DNA of 64,000 nucleotides from Sphingomonas sp. Leaf242 (GTDB lineage Bacteria > Pseudomonadota > Alphaproteobacteria > Sphingomonadales > Sphingomonadaceae). Where the stretch lies: NCBI RefSeq assembly GCF_001422045.1, contig NZ_LMLW01000014.1:1-64000 (forward strand). Direction: 5' to 3'. Below are positions 1-7,784 of the stretch, piece by piece. The notes beneath the pieces were generated by a model. It was not told the DNA's origin. It worked only from the letters and a program-made list of their open reading frames with translations, and made no database searches. Made by a program: the position numbers and the translations under genes. Each line of letters begins with the position of its first letter. Position 1 is the first letter of the stretch.

Positions 1-1
1 C

Positions 2-758
2 AACCAGAACAACGCCATCTACCGCCTCCATCGTCACACACTCTGTGAATCAGGAAGCTCCATTCAGATCAATAGACTGATTGGGTTTGAGCCCTAACGG
101 GGGCTGGTCGATAACGGTCGAAGCCCATTTCTACGTCATTCTTCCCTTTCTCCTGATCATCGCGGAAAAAAGGCCGTCGGCGCTGATCGGTTTTGTCCTG
201 GCTGCGATTTCGATCAGGCTGGCGATCTATCTGTCCGGTCTCGACATCCAGCAATTTGCCTACGGAACCATCGTCGGACGAATCGACCAATTCGTTTTCG
301 GCATAATCGCGTTCAAATATAAGCGCATATTCAAAGGCAATCACGGATTGGCCATCTCCGTCATGGCGATATTTTTCGCCATATACTATCTATTCGACCT
401 CCAGGGCGGTGGTAAAGACGGCAGTAAAGTGTGGTGGATACTGTTGCCGACGATCGAGGGTATTGCCTATTGCACGCTGATTGCCTGGTACGACAATAGT
501 TTCAGCCATTCGCTGGGGCCCGTATCCCGTCTCATCGGCAAGATGGGCGAGTATTCCTACTCGATATACCTGACACACTTCTTCTTCGTATTCCAGATGG
601 CGCAATTTATCGCTGCGCATGTCATGGCTCTGGATAATTTCTACGTCGCCATGGCCTGGTCTGCCATATCGTTTATGCTGATGATGCCGATCGGCTATAT
701 AAGCATGAAGCTTATAGAAGAGCCACCGCGGCGTTTTCGCAAGAAGTATGTGGTGTAG
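2..758 (+). CDS. Acyltransferase-3 family membrane protein, C-terminal part, possibly frameshifted
   Basis: This is the C-terminal part of an integral-membrane O-acyltransferase (acyltransferase-3/OafA-like), a family that acetylates or succinylates surface polysaccharide. The motif GGWSITVEAHFYVILPF matches the family's conserved 'WS..vE..FY' helix, and several hydrophobic segments follow, ending in the basic tail RRFRKKYVV. The open frame starts only at 81, just after an in-frame TGA at 78-80. The preceding frame (from base 2) stays open to about 96 and reads ...INRLIGFEP. Dropping one T from the TTT at 86-88 would join the two as ...RLIGLSPNGGW. The gene may therefore be a pseudogene, or the base may be a sequencing error. 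Its location fits decoration of the neighbouring exopolysaccharide. The family call is firm; the frameshift is inferred. Confidence 0.7.
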
Positions 759-832
759 AGCCGCCTCTCGGCGATATGTATCGATGCCCACGTCGTGCAG
801 GATATGGGCATCGTTACATGGAGTTCAGTATT

Positions 833-2536
833 CTACGATAGATACTCGATTATCTCGTACCTGAGGCTGTATCCGGTCAAGAGATCCGCGCTGCTGATCT
901 TGACCTGGATAAGCCCGTCGCTCTGCCAGTTGAATACCGCCGCCAGATCCTGGGCAGGCCATGCCGTGCTCGCATTGGGCTGCTGAAGCTGAAGGTTGAT
1001 AGCCGTCAGCGCGCGGTTCGCCACCGATGTCGGAAGTAAGATATTGATGAAATAGTTCTGGTTGGCCGAGGTGGGCTGGTAGCTTCCCCATGCCGACCGC
1101 GCGACCTGACCGATTTTACGCTGGCGGTAATTCGGCAGGGGGGTGCCCAACTGGCCCGATGGTGGGGATATGACGGGTGCGGTTATGAATTTCACGGCGG
1201 GCGATAGGGTGACGACGGCGCCCGATCCGGCGTTCGTCACGGTCAGATCGCCATCGCCATGCCAGCGTGCCGCGCCATTGCTTTCGACGTTGACGCCGAA
1301 TACGGCCACGGTCGTATTTCCGGCCACTCGGATCGATGGATAATATAGATCGATCGACGCGTTCAGGTTGATCTGTATGCCGGTGGACCGCGAGATAACC
1401 AAGCACCGGTCCAGGGACACGATCGCATAGTTCGCAAGTAAACCGAACGTTCCGCCGGAAATCCGGCCGCCCCGAACCCAGTAATTCCTGGTGATCTTGC
1501 CGATATTAGCAGGGTTGGCCGTACCGTTGGGATCGGGATTGGCGACATTCAGCCCCGCTTGCGTACCCGTGGTCTCGAAATCGCAGTCCTCGAAGCCGAT
1601 TTCGCCATTGTCGACGCCGTCGGTGATGACCGTCAGGTCGCCCGTGGCGTTACCATAGAAGCTGCAACGCCGGCGAATGACGCGCGCGATCCCGCCATAC
1701 GCGTGATAGGCGGTTTCCATCGGAATGGTCGTACCGCCGTCCTGCGGTGCGCCCCACGCCGCACAGTCGATGGTTTCCTCTTCGGTGCCGAGACTCGTGG
1801 CCTCGAAGCAGACCTGGCTGTTATACGCCTGGCAATCCCGGCGCATGATGTCTTTCGGGGTTGGTCCCGAATTCCCCGCGTTGCCGGCAGCGGTATAGTG
1901 CGCATAGCCGGTGGCATTATAAACGTCGACGCGATCGACGCGGACGCTTCGGCTGCTGCCGCGGATGACCAGTCCGGAGCAGCGGTTCAACAATTGTGCC
2001 AGCGGCGTAGCGCCGAAATTCAAGCCGGCCCGGTCGATGTTGATGAAGAAATCGGCGAACCACCCGTTTTTATCGTCATCGCAATAGATGCCGTATCGCG
2101 GGCCTGCCTGTTGGACGGTGATCTGGAACGAGCGGAACCCGGATATGCCACGGCCTGCGCCGACCAGTCCTTTCCCACTCGGTTTGTGGATGTTTCCCGA
2201 GAACCAATGGACCAGGGGGCCGAGGTTGAGAACGCCGACCATCGGCGCGTCCAGCGCGGCCTGAATGATCGGTCGGCTGTCGATCTGGTCGCCGCCCAGC
2301 GCGCCGAATTGCGCGGCGTAATAGGGTTGCCCGGAGGCGAGCTGCCAAACAGATCCATTGGCCGCCTGAAACCAGCTGTAATTCTGCTGACTGCTGGGGA
2401 GCGTATCGGTCGTGCGCTGATAAGTTGCTGAACCACCATCATTCTCGGATAAACGACCGCTCGTGCGAACAACCTCGACATCGGCATCGATGGTTGCTGC
2501 CAATGCCTCGGTAAAAGTGCCTATGATATACAGCAT
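833..2536 (-). CDS. Right-handed beta-helix (pectate-lyase-like/tailspike-like) protein
   Basis: The 567-residue product carries the pectate-lyase-3 entry motif near residues 75-95 (AAQFGALGGDQIDSRPIIQAA). Short repeated strands follow with many Cys, Asn and Gly positions (for example DCDFETTG and RCLVISRSTGIQI), typical of parallel beta-helices. Such proteins act as polysaccharide lyases, hydrolases or phage-tailspike depolymerases. There is no N-terminal signal peptide. The N-terminal 60 residues resemble tailspike head-binding segments. Its position beside the polymerase and acyltransferase suggests it cleaves or trims the exopolysaccharide made here. A GGGAGA Shine-Dalgarno lies just before the ATG, and a TATAAT hexamer sits about 20 bp upstream of the start. 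Catalytic residues and substrate cannot be assigned from sequence alone. Confidence 0.75.
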   Translation of the reverse strand: MLYIIGTFTEALAATIDADVEVVRTSGRLSENDGGSATYQRTTDTLPSSQQNYSWFQAANGSVWQLASGQPYYAAQFGALGGDQIDSRPIIQAALDAPMVGVLNLGPLVHWFSGNIHKPSGKGLVGAGRGISGFRSFQITVQQAGPRYGIYCDDDKNGWFADFFINIDRAGLNFGATPLAQLLNRCSGLVIRGSSRSVRVDRVDVYNATGYAHYTAAGNAGNSGPTPKDIMRRDCQAYNSQVCFEATSLGTEEETIDCAAWGAPQDGGTTIPMETAYHAYGGIARVIRRRCSFYGNATGDLTVITDGVDNGEIGFEDCDFETTGTQAGLNVANPDPNGTANPANIGKITRNYWVRGGRISGGTFGLLANYAIVSLDRCLVISRSTGIQINLNASIDLYYPSIRVAGNTTVAVFGVNVESNGAARWHGDGDLTVTNAGSGAVVTLSPAVKFITAPVISPPSGQLGTPLPNYRQRKIGQVARSAWGSYQPTSANQNYFINILLPTSVANRALTAINLQLQQPNASTAWPAQDLAAVFNWQSDGLIQVKISSADLLTGYSLRYEIIEYLS

Positions 2537-2914
2537 CTGAGTCTCCCGAAATTATAGGGAGGTGGCTACTACATATGACGAGGCTGCAAAGATGTTTATT
2601 TGTTAAGATCACAGAGCTGAACGTAAGATGTTATGTTTGCGCTTTATTGTGCATCGAAGATGAAATTTTGCCAGCGCACGTACGATGTCGGCAATGATTT
2701 TGCCGTGATCGTCGGGGTAAGCCGAGCAACGTCCCCCCGACGGCTCCGGAATGCGGGGTGCGGACGCGCAGGGGTTCGGTTCGTATCGCGCTACTATGTA
2801 GGCTACGCGCAATGCGCTGCTCTCTCGGGCGATAGCCTGGGCGCCGCGCCGATCCCGAACGTTGCGAAGGCGCCGCATCCCTTCTAAGCGAGTGCGATCA
2901 ACGACCGATATTAG
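2537..2914. other. Intergenic region between divergent genes
   Basis: This 378-bp stretch separates the divergently transcribed beta-helix and EpsG-like genes. It should hold both promoters. A TATAAT on the minus strand at about 2557-2562 could be the -10 box of the beta-helix gene. A short plus-strand reading frame (2633-2887) has no recognisable features and is not called. Confidence 0.4.
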
Positions 2915-2956
2915 GACTTTATTCTGCTTCCGTATTGGGTCCTCTTCATCGCCTGG

Positions 2957-4006
2957 ATGGTCGCGGCGTTCGGCTATAATCGATTGGCCACGCCTGATGC
3001 CCGGATCGGATCGGAGCCCTCCCATTCTCTCATAGTCGTCTACGGCCTCGGTCTGGTGACGGCGCTGATGATCGGCTTGCGGTACGAAGTCGGTGGCGAC
3101 TGGATTCCGTATCTGGGAATCTACGATCAAATCCAGCTTCTGACGTTTTCACAAGCCGTATTGACCTATGACCCGGCATATTCGGCGATAGTCTTTGTCG
3201 CCGGGCGACTGGATGCGGGTATCTGGCTGGTCAATTTCGCGTGTGGCGTGATCATGATCTTTGCGATGATCCGCTTCTGCAGTCGCCAGCCGAATCCCGC
3301 GCTCACATTCCTCGTTGCCGTGCCCTATCTCGTGATCGTCGTCGGCATGGGATACACCCGCCAGGCCGTCGCGATCGGGATAATCCTGGCGGGATTGGCA
3401 GACGTCGACAAGCAGTCGACGCTGAAGACGCTCGCCTATGTCTTCGCCGCGGCACTCTTTCATAAGACGGCGCTTCTGATCCTGCCCCTGATACTGGCGC
3501 CGGTCATCCGCCGAAGCCTGCTGCAATCGATACTCGGAATTATCGTCTCGATCGGGTTGTTCGTCCTGATCCTGAAAGACCAGACCGATAGCCTGATCAA
3601 CAATTACATCGATTCGGAATATGCGTCGTCCGGTGCCGTGGTCAGGGTCGCGATGAATTTCGTACCTGCCGTCATCGCCATCCTGCTGCGCAAGAAGATG
3701 AAGTTCAGTTCGTACCAGGATGACATGTGGACCGCTTTCGCGCTGGTATCGCTGATAACGCTGCCATTGGTGCTGACCGTCAGCTTTACGACCGCGATCG
3801 ACAGGCTGGCCTTGTTCCTCATCCCCCTCCAGATCGCGATATTGCCGAGGATTCCGTATGTCTTCGGGAATGGCAGGGCGTTGAACGCGCAGCTGACGAT
3901 CGCCGTTTGCGCCTATTCGGCCTCGGTCCAGCTGGTCTGGCTGGTATTCGCGACGAACGCTGAATATTGGCTGCCGTATAGAGCGTTTTTCATCAATGCC
4001 GGTTAG
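2957..4006 (+). CDS. EpsG/Wzy-like polysaccharide polymerase membrane protein
   Basis: This is a polytopic inner-membrane protein of about 350 residues and at least nine hydrophobic segments, with the EpsG-family pattern GLRYEVGGDWIPYLGIYD after the first loop and GYTRQAVAIGI in the middle. EpsG-type proteins are thought to polymerise lipid-linked repeat units in the periplasm. The ATG at 2957 is the first conventional start. However, the same frame is open back to 2915 and encodes ILLPYWVLFIAWM, a good first membrane helix, with AGGA at 2913-2916. An ATT (2921) or CTG (2924) start is therefore possible. The gene ends 20 bp before the ATG of the next glycosyltransferase. Confidence 0.8.
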   Translation: MVAAFGYNRLATPDARIGSEPSHSLIVVYGLGLVTALMIGLRYEVGGDWIPYLGIYDQIQLLTFSQAVLTYDPAYSAIVFVAGRLDAGIWLVNFACGVIMIFAMIRFCSRQPNPALTFLVAVPYLVIVVGMGYTRQAVAIGIILAGLADVDKQSTLKTLAYVFAAALFHKTALLILPLILAPVIRRSLLQSILGIIVSIGLFVLILKDQTDSLINNYIDSEYASSGAVVRVAMNFVPAVIAILLRKKMKFSSYQDDMWTAFALVSLITLPLVLTVSFTTAIDRLALFLIPLQIAILPRIPYVFGNGRALNAQLTIAVCAYSASVQLVWLVFATNAEYWLPYRAFFINAG

Positions 4007-4025
4007 CCGCAAACCGGTGGGACCG

Positions 4026-5183
4026 ATGAAAAAGACGATCGTGATATCGGTCAACGCAAGTTGGAATATCGTAAACTTCCGGGCCAATCTCGTCCTCAGA
4101 CTGATACGCGAAGGCTATGACGTCGTCGCGATCGCGCCGCGTGACGGACATAGCGAGGCGCTGATCGCGCTGGGGGTCCGGTATTTCCCGATCGAGATCG
4201 ACAGCAAGGGGCTCTCGCCGGTCCGCGACCTGAAGCTTGCCGCGGCGTATCTGCGTATCCTGAAACAGGTGCGGCCGGTCGCGTTCCTCGGCTGGACGAT
4301 CAAGCCCAATGTCTACGGCTCGCTGGCCGCGCACGCGCTCGGCATCCCGGTCATCAACAACATCTCCGGGCTCGGCACCGCGTTCATCAAGATCGGCCTG
4401 GTGACGCGGGTGGTGCGGCTGCTCTACCGGGCTGCGCTGGCACGGTCGGCGACGGTGTTCTTCCAAAACCGCCACGACCGCGATCTGTTCGTGGCACAGC
4501 GGCTGGTCCGCGAGGCGCGGACCGCGCTGCTCCCGGGGTCTGGCATCGACCTGGCGCAGTTCGTGCCCGAACCGGCCGGGGAGGGGGCGCCTCTGGTCCT
4601 GCTGATGGTCGCGCGGCTGTTGCGCGACAAGGGCGTGGTCGAGTTCGCCGACGCCGCGCGGATCGTCCGCGCCAGCCGGCCCGACGTCGAATTCCATCTG
4701 CTCGGCTTCCTCGACGTCCAGAACCGCACCGCGATCGACCGCGCGACCGTCCAACGCTGGGAACAGGAGGGTACGCTGCGCTATCTCGGCGAGGCGGCCG
4801 ATGTCAGGCCGCATCTGGTCCGCGCCGCTGCCGTCGTGTTGCCGTCGTACCGCGAGGGCATGCCGCGCTCGCTGCTCGAGGCGGCTGCGATGGGGCGGCC
4901 CTTGATCGCCACCGACGTACCCGGTTGTACCGAGATCGCGCGCGCCGGCGAGAACGCCTTTCTGTGCACCGTACGCGATGCGCGGTCGCTCGCCGATGCG
5001 ATGCTCGCGTTCCTCGCCCTGGACGCGGACGCGCGTGCGGCGATGGGGCGCCGCAGCCGCGAGATCGCCGAGCGCGAGTTCGACGTGTCGGTCGTCGAGG
5101 CGCGCTATCTGGAGGCGATCGCGTCCGCGACGGGTGGCGCGACCACCCAGGCGACCAGCACAACCGCGGTCGCGCCCGCCTGA
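4026..5183 (+). CDS. Glycosyltransferase family 4 (GT-B)
   Basis: This 385-residue cytoplasmic GT-B enzyme transfers a sugar to a lipid-linked repeat unit. The N-terminal half holds the acceptor domain (VISVNASWNIVNFRANLV; LGWTIKPNVYGSLAA; NNISGLGTAF). The C-terminal half holds the nucleotide-sugar domain, with the family's ExxE-type signature PSYREGMPRSLLEAAAMGRPLIATDVPGC. It resembles WbpZ/PglA-like transferases that add GalNAc or fucosamine-type sugars, but the donor is not certain. The ATG at 4026 is preferred because MKKTIVIS begins a typical first beta-strand and a GGTGGGA Shine-Dalgarno precedes it; a start at 3996 would overlap the upstream gene. Confidence 0.85.
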   Translation: MKKTIVISVNASWNIVNFRANLVLRLIREGYDVVAIAPRDGHSEALIALGVRYFPIEIDSKGLSPVRDLKLAAAYLRILKQVRPVAFLGWTIKPNVYGSLAAHALGIPVINNISGLGTAFIKIGLVTRVVRLLYRAALARSATVFFQNRHDRDLFVAQRLVREARTALLPGSGIDLAQFVPEPAGEGAPLVLLMVARLLRDKGVVEFADAARIVRASRPDVEFHLLGFLDVQNRTAIDRATVQRWEQEGTLRYLGEAADVRPHLVRAAAVVLPSYREGMPRSLLEAAAMGRPLIATDVPGCTEIARAGENAFLCTVRDARSLADAMLAFLALDADARAAMGRRSREIAEREFDVSVVEARYLEAIASATGGATTQATSTTAVAPA

Positions 5184-5184
5184 G

Positions 5185-6534
5185 CTACAGGCTCATGTGC
5201 CGCGCGGAGGACGGCGCACGACTGCGTCGCGTATAGGGGCGCACGCCCGACATCAGGCCGATACAGGCGGCGAAGACCGCGGACAGCGCCGCGGTGCGCA
5301 GCGGATAGTCGACGACGCTGTGCAGCAGGATCGCGGCGGTCGCGATGACCGCGGCCTGCGCGAACGGATCGGGCTCCTCAGCGCGCCAGATCGCGCGCAG
5401 GCGCACCACCCACCACGCCAGGAACAGCGCCGCGAACGCGATCCCGACAATCCCCGTCTCGAGCAGCAGCTCGAGCCAGTCGCTGTGCGCATGGTTCATG
5501 TAGGTCGGCGTGACCGAGGCGAGCGGCTCCTGCGTGCGATAGATCGGCTGGAAGCTGGCGGTGCCCGAGCCGATCGGGAAATACGCGCGCGCCGCCTGGA
5601 AGGTGAGCGCGAACGAGGTCTGGCGCGACAGCTCGGCATTGGCCTTTTGTGCGCCGAACAGGTTGTTGCCGAACGGACCGACGACGATCGTGACGATCGC
5701 CGCCAGCGAGACCAGCCCGGTAGCGACGATCAGGCCGCGCTGGACGACGGCGCTGCGGCGCCGCCCGAACGTCAGCCACGAGACGAGCGCCACGGGCACG
5801 CTGAGCCCGATCCCGGCGAGCGAGGAATTGATCAGCAGGCCGACGAAGATGACCGCATAGGTCGCGCCCACGAGCAGGTGGACCGCCGAGGCGCTGCGCT
5901 GCGATTTGCTGCGCCGCAGCAGCGTCGCCTGGAGCGCGGCGAGGAACGGGATGCAGACCAGCAGCAGCGTCGCATTGTGGTTGGCGTTGGCGAAGAACCC
6001 GACCGCGACGCCGTAATTGGTGATCGCATAGAGATAGGCGCCGGTCCCGCCGATGACCTGCAAGGCGCCCAGCGCGACCGAGGCGAGCGTGACCGCGACG
6101 ATCGTCGCGGCGATCCAGCGACCGCGAAACGCGCCGAGCACGACTACGCTCAACAGCATTGCGATCGCCGGCAGCAGCCACAACAGGCTCGCCGGCGCGA
6201 TATCGGGCGCCAGCGTCAGCGGCAGCCAGGGCAGCGGGATGCCGAGTAGCCGATAGCCGTCGACGACCCACGCGCGACCCGGCAGCAGCGTCCACAGCGC
6301 GGGCGGCAGGGGCACGAGTTGCAGCACCGCGATCGTGACGAAGATCGCGAGCAGGCCGAGCGGCGCGCGGATCTGTGCCGGCGGGCGCTCCTGCAGCATC
6401 GTCCACAGCGCCCAGCCGATCAGCGGCAGGCTCGTGATCTGGAGAATGAAATTGGCGGTGAAGCCCGCCGCGCTCGCGCCTCCGAGCAGCAGGCAGGCGA
6501 GGAGGAAGACGGGAACGATCGCGTGGCGGATCAT
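5185..6534 (-). CDS. O-antigen ligase/polymerase-like membrane protein
   Basis: This 449-residue protein has about 12 hydrophobic segments and the Wzy_C/WaaL-type large periplasmic loop (FFANANHNATLLLV, then RQTSFALTFQAARAYFPIGSGTASFQPIY and HAHSDWLELLLETGIVG). The PIGSGTASF and HNHxxWL-type motifs are conserved in O-antigen ligases and exopolysaccharide polymerases. It probably joins or polymerises the undecaprenyl-linked polysaccharide at the periplasmic face. Its ATG overlaps the stop of the upstream TPR gene by 4 bp, so the two are translationally coupled. Its stop lies only 2 bp from the stop of the convergent glycosyltransferase. Confidence 0.85.
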   Translation of the reverse strand: MIRHAIVPVFLLACLLLGGASAAGFTANFILQITSLPLIGWALWTMLQERPPAQIRAPLGLLAIFVTIAVLQLVPLPPALWTLLPGRAWVVDGYRLLGIPLPWLPLTLAPDIAPASLLWLLPAIAMLLSVVVLGAFRGRWIAATIVAVTLASVALGALQVIGGTGAYLYAITNYGVAVGFFANANHNATLLLVCIPFLAALQATLLRRSKSQRSASAVHLLVGATYAVIFVGLLINSSLAGIGLSVPVALVSWLTFGRRRSAVVQRGLIVATGLVSLAAIVTIVVGPFGNNLFGAQKANAELSRQTSFALTFQAARAYFPIGSGTASFQPIYRTQEPLASVTPTYMNHAHSDWLELLLETGIVGIAFAALFLAWWVVRLRAIWRAEEPDPFAQAAVIATAAILLHSVVDYPLRTAALSAVFAACIGLMSGVRPYTRRSRAPSSARHMSL

Positions 6535-7784
6535 GACGTGGAGTCCGGTACGGGGCGAAGATCCAGATCGCGCAGCGTTACGCTCAGCGGCGACGGAAAC
6601 TCGCCGGCTTCGCCGCGCAGCGTCAGGATCTGGCTCGGGCAGTTTGCCGGCACCACGACATCGGCCGCGATACGGTGCGGTTTGGCGGTCGCGGTGACGG
6701 GAAGCGTCATCAGCGGGTCGCGCGTGTCGGCTGCTGCCGCCTTGCACGCGAGCGTCCAGGCTAGCGTGGTCGTGGCATCGGTCTTGCCCGGATCGACGGT
6801 GATCGCAAAGCGGTAGCGCCCCGGCCGCAGCACCAGCACCTGGCTCGCCAAGGCACCGCTGTCCCGCCCATAATATTCCACCGCCATACTCCCGCTCCGC
6901 AAATCCGCTGCGCCAAGGCTGCTGGCGGTCAGCGTCCAGTCGAACGGGGGGGCTGCCCTGGTTTCGCGGAATCCGGCATTGGTGATCGGCATCGCCGCCT
7001 GCGCGGCTGATATGCCGTAGATACGTTGCCATACCGACCGCGCAGCTGCGTACTGGCTGCGCTCGACGAGCCGGTTCACCAGAACGGGACCCCAGCTCTC
7101 GGCATTGCCTGCATCGGCGCGCGCGGCCGGGCTCGCGAGCGCGAAGATCGCATCCGGCGCGATGGCCGATTTGGCCAGAGCGATCAGCACCGCGCGTTCG
7201 AGTACCGGATCGGTGTTCAGCGTGCGTCGGACCGCCTCGCGGGTTTCGGGCGCCATCGTCATCTGTGCCATCGCCGTCGCAATCGGTGCCTGCGCCGCGC
7301 CGAGAATGCGTGCGAGGACGGAGAATTGCGTTGCGGCGTCGGCATAGTGCGCGGTCCGCAGATAGCGATCGAGCAGCAGCAGATGGATCAACCGCTGGCG
7401 CGGATCGAGCCGTTGTCCGGCTTCCAGCGTCGCGACCGCGCGGTCCGGTGTATTGTCGAGCAACTGTTGATGCCCGAGGATCAGATAGGCGCGCGCATCG
7501 AGCGGCGCGGCCGCAGCCGCCCGCCGGACGGCGTCGAGAGTTTGCGCATCGAGGATACCGTGTTGCGCGACGAGCCTTGTGGCTGTTCGGCCCAGTACGA
7601 CGCCGGGATCATCGGCAGCCAAGCGTGCGATTTCGCCTGAAGAAGCCGGCAGCGTATTGACCATCGCGGATTTGAACGACAGCCAACCGAGCGATACGCC
7701 CGCGACCGCCAGGATCGCAGCAGAGACCATGCCGCGAACGCTCAGGGCGTTGCGCGGCGTACGTCTGCCGTTCTTACGGCTCAT
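6531..7784 (-). CDS. TPR-containing membrane-anchored exopolysaccharide protein
   Basis: The 417-residue protein begins with a basic stretch and one hydrophobic helix (MVSAAILAVAGVSLGWLSF), so it is probably anchored with its bulk in the periplasm. Residues about 60-250 form TPR-like helical pairs. The C-terminal 130 residues are a beta-rich domain (LRPGRYRFAITVDPGK; SPLSVTLRDLDLRPV). No enzymatic motif was recognised. Proteins of this layout occur between the Wzc-like and ligase-like genes in sphingomonad exopolysaccharide clusters and are thought to help assembly. It overlaps the wzc-like gene by 11 bp and the ligase-like gene by 4 bp, forming one operon. Confidence 0.7.
   Translation of the reverse strand: MSRKNGRRTPRNALSVRGMVSAAILAVAGVSLGWLSFKSAMVNTLPASSGEIARLAADDPGVVLGRTATRLVAQHGILDAQTLDAVRRAAAAAPLDARAYLILGHQQLLDNTPDRAVATLEAGQRLDPRQRLIHLLLLDRYLRTAHYADAATQFSVLARILGAAQAPIATAMAQMTMAPETREAVRRTLNTDPVLERAVLIALAKSAIAPDAIFALASPAARADAGNAESWGPVLVNRLVERSQYAAARSVWQRIYGISAAQAAMPITNAGFRETRAAPPFDWTLTASSLGAADLRSGSMAVEYYGRDSGALASQVLVLRPGRYRFAITVDPGKTDATTTLAWTLACKAAAADTRDPLMTLPVTATAKPHRIAADVVVPANCPSQILTLRGEAGEFPSPLSVTLRDLDLRPVPDSTS

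Noticed and set aside
1559..2431. A 290-residue plus-strand frame opposite the beta-helix gene
   Set aside because: Composition is an antisense shadow (Asp/Arg/Ala-rich), with no domain; the minus-strand beta-helix has clear structure.
4978..6249. A 423-residue Arg-rich plus-strand frame
   Set aside because: It is antisense to the ligase-like membrane protein and has typical shadow composition.
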